Part shown: piece by piece, positions 25,701 through 37,700 of the stretch | Position numbering within the stretch: the first letter of the stretch is position 1 | Layout: each line of letters starts with the position of its first letter | From: Zygaena filipendulae | Lineage: Eukaryota; Arthropoda; Insecta; Lepidoptera; Zygaenidae | Length of the DNA stretch: 64,000 nt | Direction of reading: 5' to 3' | Assembly (NCBI GenBank): GCA_907165275.2 | Contig: OU015655.1 | Location: 5,220,501-5,284,500, forward strand | The notes under the pieces: model-generated | Databases searched by the model: none | What the model was told of the DNA's origin: nothing | What the model saw: only the letters and a program-made list of their open reading frames with translations | Program-made: the position numbers and the translations under genes

Positions 25701-28700
25701 AGAGAGGGTTAGTATAAAAAAACTAACTTGTTTATATTTTTCTATCTACTAACTAGGTACTCAACAGATCATCATGAAATAAAGGAAACAACTGGTATGA
25801 AATAAAGAATATAAAATATACGGTATGAAAATGGGATAATATTTCAAACTGTTTAACCAACTGTCTCGATCTGAATATTCTGACCAGAGTGTTCTTGTAA
25901 TAGGCCCATTGTTTTAATTTTATATAGGTTATACCCTACTCTACCTACTTAAACAGTTTAATTCGAAAACTTTTCCTTTTGTGGGATTGAATCACATAGA
26001 AATGTAGAGTCGTGAACTCGTGATTGATATATCGATGGGTATATTTATTAAACTGTCATCAAAAGAGGATTTAGAATCTGAACTTATTCGGTCCTCTCAA
26101 TTCTACTGAAAGACGAAAAATGTCAATCTATAATGCCTTTATTTGAGGAGCTATGTCATATTTTACGTAATATTAAATAGTGAAAAGGCAGTGTTTGTGA
26201 GAGAAATTGATAGTTGTTTGCGCGCGCGACGTAATAAAAGGATAATAAAAAAAAAACTATTAAACTTAGTGAATTTTTCAGTAAATATTCATCTCTTTTT
26301 ACTAAATAAAGTATTGGATTTTTTTAAATCACTGTTTATAAATAATTGTTCTGCGATAATAATAAAAGCGGCTCTGGATATTTTTTGTACGGAGAAAATT
26401 TGTCTTGTGTTAAAGCCTCAGAATTTATTAGTACTAATATTAGGAGTTTGTCTTTTAGTAGACATATCTTTTTACATTAAACGTTTTTTTACAATTTTGG
26501 TGTACTTTAATAGATGATTATGTACTGTATCGCATAAGGAGTTAAGTATTGTTGATAAATCTGAATGAAAATTAAAATACAAATGTTACATGGAATAAAT
26601 CTGACTCTTGGATGTGGAGATGGCGGAAAATGAAGGAAAGCAAAAGGTGACATTATTGTCAGGGACAATCTATTCAAGGCAATTTAAGGTGACAGAGAGC
26701 TGTAGATAGAAAAGACATGATTATTTTATTTATTTATGTACAAAAATAAAACGTTCATAAATTCCGTGAACTTGCTGGCAGCTGTATTCATCTAGGCCAA
26801 AGAGAATAAATTATATTCAATGCGGTATGTTGATGAACAGATGATTACTTGATAATCGCGTCTAATCATACCTTGAAAAAGCAAAAAAACTATATTATCA
26901 AAGAAATATGCACCTTTGTTAGGTTCATTGTGAATAGAATAGGATAATATCTACCTATGCTACTTTCTTCTTTTCTTTAATTCTGGCTCCTGTTGTGTCT
27001 AGCACAACAATTCAATTTGACACCATTAATAAAATGTTATAATAATGTTCAATGTACCAGAGACAATGTATGTAATAGATACCTACTCTATGTGTATTCT
27101 ACATAGTGTTACACATTATCCTATAACTGCACGGTAAACGAGCTTCTAAAGGCTTGTTACGAATGATTCATCTGCGAACAATAGATTTCAAGTTAGAGAC
27201 GAGATTGATTGTGCTTCGATCGCCTTAATAATCTTCGATCGGAATGCCTCTCAATCGAATAGGCACTACTAGGAATATGATGCCTACAGCCTACACACCC
27301 ATACACACCGATTACAGTGGGTTTAATACGTGCTTTGTTGTCTTTGACAAAGTAAGTATCCACTCTATGTAATTGATACCTAAATATAACCTATTTGATT
27401 TGGTCTATCATTTATACTTATCAATGAAAATTCATAAATTTGGGGCCCTCTCTGGAACTTTTTGTTTTGGCATGAAAGTATCCTATGTAATTGTTATGTA
27501 CGTGTACCGTTCATTCATTTTTGTTCGACCGTATTTAATATATTTATCTATGGTAAATGCGTGACTGCTGACGTTTTTTTTTTAATTTACTCTTAACACA
27601 CTTGTCTCTTTTATTTATTTATTTGAAAAAGGTACAATATTCACAATTTTTTTTTATGTCACTGAACTAAGTTTGTCGTGAAATTGCAGAGTCGCAGTAA
27701 TATTAAGCAAACACAGTGCCCTCTGAAAGAACGAAATGTGGTGGAAAACTAAATGTGGTGGATGTAACTACTGAAGTCGTATTTTTGAATAGCTCGAATT
27801 ACTATAGCACGAAATTAATTCGAGCGATTCAAAAATACGTTCCCTGGCAGTTAAAAAAGTTCACACAATTTGTTACGCTACGCTAGTCCTCGCTAGTCTA
27901 GTTGAAATAAATTTTGGTATACAATTTTTCTGGAATTACAAAGTCATAATCTACTAATTTTAAATGAGTTTTTAACCGACTTCCAAAAAGGAGGAGGTTC
28001 TATGTTCGATTGTATGTATGTTTTTTTTTTTTTTTTTTTTTTTTATGTATGTTCACCGATTACTCGAAGACGGTTGGACCGATTTGGAAAATTCTTTTTT
28101 TGTTTGAAAGGGTATACTCCCAATTAGGTCCCATTGCCACCAAGTCGGGATCTGATGATGGGATCTTGGAGAAATCGAGGGAACTCTTCAAAAATTATAG
28201 GCACACCTATAGCGATTTCGATATTTTTTAAAGTAAATCGTTCATTTACTACCGGAAAGCAAAATTTGAAGAAGTGGAACTGATGATGAAGACCACAGAT
28301 GCTCATCGGAACTACTCAACAATAATACGTATTTCACGGTTTCCGATTGGAGCGATTTCGACAGTTGTTTTTTTGTTTTAAAGGAGATACTCCGAAATTG
28401 ATTCCATTGTCACCAAGTCGAGATCTGATGATGGTATCTTGGAGTAATCGAGGGAACTCATTAAAAATTATAGGTACACCTATAGCGATTTTTGTATTTT
28501 TTATAGTAAATCGTTTATTTGCTTTTGAAAAGCAAAATTTGAAGAAGTGGTACTGATGATAATGACCACCGATGGTCATCGGAACTACTCAATTAATAGG
28601 TATTTCACGGGTTCCGAATCGTTAAGTTTAATATGGTTTCTAAACAATTTATGCTCGTCACAATGTATATGGTGAAGTGGAACTGATGGTGATGTACTAG

Positions 28701-31700
28701 GAGAACTCCTCAACAATTAACGTCCCTGCGTCGGGGAAAGCAATATTTTGTAAAAGGTGATGAGCAGTTGACATTAGGCTATTGTAACTTAGAGAAATTA
28801 CGAACTAACCGCCGCACTCAGAGTCGACTTTAATGATTACTTAGTTAAGTATAGATTTTTAAAACAAAACTGCCGCAATCAGAGACGTTCAGTAAATTAA
28901 TGTTAATTGGCATTTAATAAGATGTAACTTAATTAGTTAAATGCCAATTAACATTAATTTATTAAACTTGTCTGATTGCGGCAGTTTTGTTTTAAAAATC
29001 TATACTTAACTAAGTAATCATTAAAGTCGACTCTGAGTGCGGCGGTAAGTCACTTAAAAGCGAGAAATAAACAAATTTTTAACAAAAAAATTAAAACCGA
29101 CTTCCAAAAACACAAAACTAAAAAAGCCAAAAATAAAAAGCTAAAAATAACAAAATACCGATTTAATCTAAAAGAAAAAAACACACGTAATATTATTATT
29201 GGTTTGTGCTACCACTGATCGGTATGAAGTCGGTGACAAGCCAAATATGGAGGGGGTAGATGGGCTAAGTCGACTCCCGCCACCAGCTCTTCGTGAGCAG
29301 AACAACCCAAGTGGGCAGACACCAGCGGGCTTGTCACCGAATTCAAACCGATCAGTGGTAGCACAAACCAATAATAATATTACGTGTGTTTTTTTTCTTT
29401 TAGATTAAATCGGTATTTTGTTATTTTTAGCTTTTTATTTTTGGCTTTTTTAGTTTTGTGTTTTTGGAAGTCGGTTTTAATTTTTTTGTTAAAAATTTTT
29501 CTTGTATAAATATAAATAATTTGAATTTCGGAAACGGCTGCAAAGATTTTCATTAAATTTAGTATGCAGGGGGTTTCGGGGGCTATTAATCGATCTAGCT
29601 AGTTCTCGTAGATCTATAGTAGATCTATACAATATTAAATAATATTTAGTTATTATAGGATAAAGCAATTTGGAAGCACATGCTACTTGACTAATATTAA
29701 CTACCTATATGATAAACCTGCAGTATTTAGGAGTGTTTTTAAGGAGTAGGCAGACTTTACGATGCTACTTGCATACTGTATATGTATTAAAATCTATCAC
29801 ATAGTGAAATATAATTATAGCAAATATTTGCTTACGTATTCATAGACGATATTAAATATTTCAAATAGCTAGGTCTTTGATGTAGCAAATTAATGTTATG
29901 GAATACCTACCTACCTAAATAATAGTTGTCATCCGTAATAAAATACATCAATTGCAAATGGTCTATCATAATATAAATCTTTTGTTTTTGTCCTGTCCAC
30001 CTAAAGGTTGTCTGGAAGAGATCGCTAGTAAAGCGTTAAGACCGCCTTTTGTAGGCTTAAATTTATATATTTTTTTTTGTAAACATACTGTAACATTATT
30101 TTGATGCACAATAAAGTGTATTCTATTCCATTTCTTCTATTTCTTGGCACACGGCTACTTTTACTTTTGAAATCAAAATATATCGTGATAAAAAAATGGA
30201 TAGAAACAGAGCATGCTAGTGTTGATAGTTGAATCAATGTCATCAACGTTTGTTCGTTGCAAACTCATGCATTGCAAATTTTTCCCGTACTAGTAGCAGA
30301 GCGTCCCGCCCTATATGGTCTTATATACACACCGCAACTACGTGTAAGGCTAAGGCCACACTATAGGTGCTAAGATTAAAGATAATTTAGGAGCTATGCT
30401 TGTGTACAAGATACACAATGGTCATAATTATGTATATACAAGGTTACTTACTTAGCTTGGTGACTCACAATCCACTTACGCGCCGTCTGTTGATAAGAAT
30501 TTCAGCATTGGGTTTTCAATGAACAATAATTATTAGTGATGGGCCGAGTACTAGATTTACCAAGTAACCGAGTACCGATTATTATTCGGATTTACTTTAC
30601 CGAGTACCGAGTACTCGGCCGAGTAACTCGGTTCAGTCTTTACGAATTTTACCAGTTTAATGGCGTGAAAACAAGTTTGTGCTCACGCCAGCCAACAAGA
30701 AACGGTAGTAGACAGTCATTCAATAAATATTACAGATATTTTATAAATGCAATACTGTTTCAGTGTTTCAACATTTGATTTGATTATAAAATTAAATTCG
30801 ATGACGAGTTAGCAAATTTAAGACTTTTAGTTTTCTTCTTAAGATTGATACGTTTTTAAAATAATAAATGGGATGGGATGGGAACTACTTTTTAATGTAG
30901 TTTTCACTATGACATTAACTTAACACTTTATTTAAAACGAGTACTCAGCCGTTTAACCAAGTTATTCGGCCGAGTACGATTATTAAAAAAACCGAATACA
31001 CCGAGTACCGAGGAGTAGCCGAGTACTCGGCGCATCTCTAATAATTATTATTGTTCATTGAAAACCTAATGCTGAAAAATACAATTCAAAATTCAAGTTG
31101 TTGGATAGATTCCCAGTCCAGGTTGGCAACGCACCTGTATGCCCTATGGTGTTGCAGATGTCCATGGGTGGTAATCACTATGACCATAACACGCCGCGCT
31201 AAAATAAGACGCCGCAAAAACTGTCTTACCCTCGTAATCAAAGAAGTTTTACTGCAAAAAATACATTTACGTTTCTTATGGCATAAAGAATAATAATTTC
31301 TTATATCTTGGCATCTAGAACGTTTGGAAATGCGTTTTTGGGACGCGCGTTATGGGCAAGGAATGTTGTTGATCACAGTCAATAAGGACCCTGCTCGTTT
31401 GCCCCCTATGACGCAAAAATAAAAAAAACCTTTTAAGAGCTCGCCGTGGGGGACCTAGGGGCGTTACTTGCAGTGTGGCCAGCTGCGATAATATTATGCA
31501 ATATGTTGTTTATCATCAAGTAACTTGGCTCATAGTAATAAGCGAAGCTCATTGTAGTGTGGCCTTAGCCTAAGTTGTACTTGTAACGTTGGATTTAGCG
31601 TCGTGTTCAACCACGTCATTTTTTCGAAGCGCGTCTTTTCAAAGAAAAATGTTAATTATAAAACGATGTTGTCTAGAGTTGTATAGAAAAAAAAATGATG

Positions 31701-34700
31701 ATGTGTTCAGCGCATTTTGATAATGAATGCCCTGATGTGATAAGAAGATACGTATACTTTACATAAATATAAAATATCTTATTTAAATAAATAATAATTA
31801 TTTTAATCATTGGTTTATACACATATTATGTTCCTTTATTGCTCCCGAAATTGCCTATTGTAACGTGATTGTAATCGATAATGAAGGTGAGGTAATTAAG
31901 GTGTTTTTATATTTAGAAAATAAGTTATCAAGCCCGCTTAACCCCTTTTGTCTTCTATTCTGTAAATCGTTGAGGAGATACTACGTGAGGAACCAGCCTA
32001 GAGTGCGGTAGCCATGCTATGGTGACATTTAGAATGCGTATACAAAATTTCAGGTAGGTAGGTATGTTCTGTTAACAATTGAGAACTAGGGAAATCAGGA
32101 CCCAACACTGAATGCAGCAACCATGTCAAGAAGATGGTTGTTAAACAAAATTTAGGAAATATGTAGGTACTTCAGCACTTAAATATCCTACTTTTACCGC
32201 AATAGCCGTTTCTCACGCCTGCCGTAGGACTAATTTAGGTTGAAGGGATGGGGACGTTCTTTGATTGCCTCCTTAGCTGTGTAAGGGTAAATTCTAAATC
32301 GGGCTAGCCACAATTGGCTCCAAATTGAGAAACAACCGCCGAACGAAGAAATCATCGAAGTCGTATTTTGTTTTAGAAAATTATCCAACTCTTCTGTACT
32401 CAGGTAAATAAGTTATTCAGATGAGTTCAGTAAACCAAACAGAAAGTAAAGAACGTAGAGTTTTAATTGTACGTATGAGTAAGTACTTATCGTATGTACG
32501 CGTCAGAACAGGGACTTTATTCTTTGGATTTTGTATGTTGGTTTGTCTTTTAAGTATTTGGGTCAATGAGACGTAGGTAGTTCTTTTGAAAACTGGTTTT
32601 TATGGTCTCTTCGTCTACTGGTAATAACTCCTTAGTTGTCATGTGATGTTTGTAGACACCCAATTAAGCTACGCACTTAATGATGTCTCCTTCCATCACC
32701 CCTATTTTCCTTGTTCTGCGGAAGGCGTGTGATTAACTGGCGTAGGTAATAATCACTAATATTTTACCTCTGTTTTTTCTATAGTGCCTTTTTGTGTTTC
32801 AGAATGCCCGCCAGATATGTGCATAGAAGAAATCCAAACAGAATTGCCGGTTTTACCATTGACTAGTGAGTTTCATTCAATCACATTATTTCCACAGTGT
32901 TTTGTGCATAAAATCGAACGGCGTCACGGATAAACTCCGATATTGATACGACCATAATGGCTGACGCTATGGATGATTGACGCTAATAAAAACATTTAGT
33001 TTCTATAGTGAATAGATTTCTCTGTATACAATAATCTTTAACTTTCTAATTCAGTTTATAGTCGATACAATTTGTGGGCTCAGGCAATAGAAGTATATCT
33101 AATACGTATATATGATATGATATTGAGTTCTTAGATCCTACTAAATCTCATTTCACTTTTTTGGGAAATATTATGCACGTGGAGTTTTATAATAAAAAAA
33201 AAATTAGGTACGTAATTTTATCCATCTCCGCGCTCTATAGGGATTACCTCGGTAAAACAAGAAAGAAACAAACTCTTGACGTAACAAAGGAAAAGTGGAA
33301 ATTAACCGTATTCTCCACTTGGTAATTAATTTCTTTTTCATGACATTCTGGCATTTATCGTGAAGTCTTTTCTTTGTCCGTCTACACTCAGAATACATTT
33401 TAGGTGATAGTGTTAGTATAGTAGGTATGTAACTAACACACGTCTGTCTATGTAGGTGAGGAGAGCGACACAACTGAAATTGACGGCCGACAAACGCCTG
33501 AAAGCTCACCATTGAGGCAGCGGAGAGGCGGTATACTGAAAGGGGGCAGGCTCTGGAAGTCATTGGACGGTGAAAAGGACAGACAACAAGTAAATAGACT
33601 GCTGCACTTCACTATATCTATTAGAATCTGTAAGATATCAAGCATCTTAAATTTTTACACATTCTCGAGTAGGTATAGTATTTTACTTGAACTGAAAGGG
33701 CTTATGTAGGTAGTCATCGTGATAATCCCAGATAATCCGAATATTCGGCGTTGTACCTATCTCTTTCTTACATTCTTCATAAGAAAGATAGATAACGCAA
33801 ATAATATAATTTCAATCTATTCCCTACAGGTACTTAAAGATTTGGCTAACTACAGGCAAAAAATTCAATCTGTTGTTTGCTTATGGCACAGATAATATAA
33901 TGCTTATGGTAAATATTCGTTGTATAGAATGAAGAGCAACGGTCAACCACGGCGAGTGATGAAGATGGTTCGGTGACCACTCGCTCCGTGCGTTTTGTCG
34001 AGAGACCCAGGGCGGCGGGAGACGAGAGCACGCAAACGGTAGAGCTCGAATCTATGCAGACATTGGATCCGGAATCCTCATCGCAAAAAGATTTCTACGC
34101 TACCTCCACACATAGGTAAAAAAAAACAATGAATAACACGGAGTAACCTATATAGTACCTAAACTTAAGTAGAGATGACGGCTGTTGGGGCGGGAAAGTT
34201 CTCGAGTGACGGCCACGTACTGTACCAGCCAGACGCAGCGTGGGCTGACCTGCCTCCTTACCCCAGTTGACAATCTTCAATTATTATTTATGTTTTAATC
34301 AAGTTAGTCAGCATGCCTGACGTGACGTGACGTCTTTATATACCTGTACTATAATGTAGTATATATACCACGGTTGCTTGGTTTCCACGACACAAGCTAC
34401 AGCTTAGTGTGGGATCAAGTTGATCTGTGTGCTGTGAAGTGTTACTATTATATAATATCTAAAAAAAAATCTTAGCCAATTTTTCGTGACCTCACGATAA
34501 GTTCCCTAGTTTTCTTTAGCGATAACGATTAAAAATTTGCAATTTGGCTAAAGGAACTATCCAGGCTGGACGAGGGTAGTGCAGATTGGGTCATCGTGGA
34601 GACCCTTGAGGAGGCATTTGTCCATTATTGGACGGTCGCCGGCTGGGGGCCAATCGAGCAATTTCATAACGATGTTAAAAAAAAACTTTTTGAAATGTCA

Positions 34701-37700
34701 AATATAATATTTAAATAGCACTGGTTATTTTAAAGATGACGATTCAACTTCAATTTAGATGATAATGTTAACTTTTGACAGAAATTAAACTAGCATGTCC
34801 CCTGAGCATGGCCCTAAAGAAAAATGTGTGACATTTCACGGTTTTCATTTGGTAATATCGTTCCTAAAAACGTTTGCCAATCAAAGACATACTACATATA
34901 TAATAAACAATGTTATAAAAGTTGAATCGTTAAAAAAATCAGTGCGTCATGAAATATGCTTATGGCATCTTCATGATCATCTTTTTGATCGTGCTTGAGA
35001 TACTTTAGTAAAGTCGGTTTATTAGCTACAAAGAACCCTGACATCCTCTCATCTGTGATTCTGTATTTTTCGACTGATATTTATTTTTAAATAATTATAC
35101 ATTAAACAACAAACGCTGTTGACTTTTAATTGCTGCTATTATTATATGATGAAGTTACAGTAAAATTTTCATTTGAAAGTGATCTCGGCTTTTGGTTATG
35201 TAAATTTTCTTAATTCTTCTTAGAAGTAATGCTCGTTGATTGATTGTTACTTAATCTGTGAGTGACTCCGAGATAAAACAAAACATAAGCTCACTCCTGT
35301 CTTCCGGACGGGTAGGTAGGTGTAGTAGTTATTGTCATATTTAGTACCTCCATAGTATTTTAACAATTTTTTTTTTACAGGCTAGAAACGCCACTTATTT
35401 TAACTTCTCAAGCGCCGAAATCTAATTCAGCCGTGCAACAGTTATTCAACTGTGGCCGACCACCACCGCCCTCGATAGAACCTCAACTTGTCACTTCGGA
35501 AACCTTGAGGTGAGGCAGAAAGAGGCAGAGATTTTATTTTTTTATTATTATTATATTAGAGATTTTATCTTTTGCCACTCGGCAAATTGTGGTCGAGTTT
35601 CATGTTGTAAGTAAATACTTGCTATAATTGTATAAATACTTGCCATAACTTCACTCTTAGAAGTTTAAAAATGTTGTATTGTTTATCTTAAAGTTTACTT
35701 ATTTTAATATGTAGTAAAAGTGTTGAGAAAAAAAAACGCACGGCCCTTAAACTATTATAATATAATCTATTTCGATGTTTATCTGTTCGTTGGTTTGTTT
35801 GAACGCGCATCAGATATAAATTATTGGAAGGTCTTGATTGCAACTTGGTATATGTATATGTATGTTGCTCGTGCCCCGAGTTAACATTTAGAATATATTT
35901 TATGCCTTTACAACAAAGATCCCGAAACTCGGATGGAACCACCGCGATAATAAATAGTTATTATATTTTAAATTAATTGAAACGTACCTACTATAAATTA
36001 ATATAATAAATAATTTAAATTAATTAATTTTTTGTTGGCGAAAAGTCGCTTGCTGTGAATTGATTTACATGGATTTAATTAGAGCATGGGACGCTGGTGT
36101 GCGACCAAAGACGGAGGAAGCCGCGGTGCGTCGCGTCGCCGAGAGAAATGCGCTGCGATGTTCGCTGCTACGAAGCGAAGCAAGGAAAAAACAACAGCCC
36201 AAGGTAACAACCGTAAAACATATAGAGGGGTCATCGACACATTTTAGTAGATATCATTGGTATTTTTTTTTTAATTTTGTATCACAAGGCCATATATCGC
36301 TGGGTTGTATCAACAAAAATACATATTGGGATTAAATCTCTAGGACTTAAAACTTTATTGAGATCATAGTCTGAGATAGTCTTCAACTCATAGCACCTAC
36401 TTAACAGTTGGTCTGATCGAAAGTGGATTTGCCAATACAATATTGCAGTCAGTGGAATCTTCCATTAAGTGTTTACAGTTCTATGTTTTCGAAATTGACC
36501 GTTTTTTGAAAGTTATGGATGTTTGCTCATAACTATGGCACGCCTTTCCCGCCTATACATCGCCTCTCTATAGAATGTAGATAATAGGTACTTTTCTTGC
36601 TCTTTACTATCAACCAAAACGTGTGAAGTATCGTAAAGAAGTCGTATTGAAACAACTAATTAAATTTAGATATTTATAGGAAAAATTAAATTAAAAACAC
36701 AATGGATATTTAAAAAACAGTATATCTGCAGCCGAAACAGTAGGTAATCACATTAAACACGTTTATATAAGATTTTTTTTTTATTGGACCTACATGAAAT
36801 ATAAATGTGACCATTTCGGAATAAACCCCTTTCGAACAAAAAAGAATTTTGAAAACCATCTATGTATATGACGGGGTTATGCCCGGACATACATAAAAAA
36901 AAGAAAAACATCCGAATTGATAACCTCCTCCTATTCGGTTAAAAATGCACTTCACAAAAATTTAAAATAGATTTGGCAACCCCCTACCTCGTTATTTTTT
37001 CTAATAGCTCGTTTAGCTGAAAGTGTAAAATTAATAGGTACGAAAAATTGCCGTAGGTATATCAAAACGTATACTACGCAAAACAATGCAACCATCCCAA
37101 CAATACAACACAAACAGACTGACTCGCAACGACCTCCTTTCCTCGCATTCCCGTTTTCCGACACAGCGATTAACAACGAACTGAATGTTTAGTGAAATGC
37201 CGAAAACAACAACTTTTTAACTTGGACTCTTATTCACTATGACCAACAACATTCCTTGCCCATAACGCACATCCCAAAAATAAAATCTCATACGCTCCAA
37301 GTGCCAAAATATTAGAAATTATAATTTTTGTATGCCATAAAACACGTAGTTAGTAAATGTACCTATTTATTTTTATTGAAGTGCTACTTTTTTGACTCAC
37401 AATCAACACACGATGCAAATCAAATTATATCAATCGTATGTAGATGTCACCTTCAACCTATATAACGGTATTTCCAAATTTCAATTTAGCACCTGGCTCG
37501 ATAAGGTTGTTACTGTCACTTCCATTACGATACATTTCATTAGTGTTATCAGTACCCTTATGCTGCGGATATACCGAAACTACTCGCACCTACCTACTTA
37601 AATTTCGGCACCGCGACGACTTAAGTTTTAAGAATACAATTTAAAAAAAGAAGTCTGTGGCAATCTTTGGTCTGCGGTGAAGTTGCGAGTTGCGACTGGT

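Larger units (their letters stand above)
17342..32802 (+). other. Intron 2 (15.5 kb)
   Basis: GTAAGC donor and TTTGTGTTTCAG acceptor. Filled with repeats listed separately: Helitron-like copies, LINE tails, palindromic MITEs, a 171-bp-arm inverted repeat and a nested TIR element. 19930-21230, 22650-24100, 25630-27770 and 32180-32800 are anonymous AT-rich sequence in which I see no supported feature. The 124-residue frame at 26143 is an AT-rich chance frame. Confidence 0.75.

Noticed and set aside
26143..26517. 124-residue plus-strand frame
   Set aside because: AT-rich, Leu/Ile/Phe/Lys-dominated, no splice or domain support and inside an intron.
29168..29408. Two opposite open frames with identical ends (MVCATTDR)
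   Set aside because: Mirror translations produced by the long inverted repeat, not two genes.
33846..34031. Minus-strand frame opposite exon 5
   Set aside because: Shadow of exon 5, which has matching acceptor, donor and phase.
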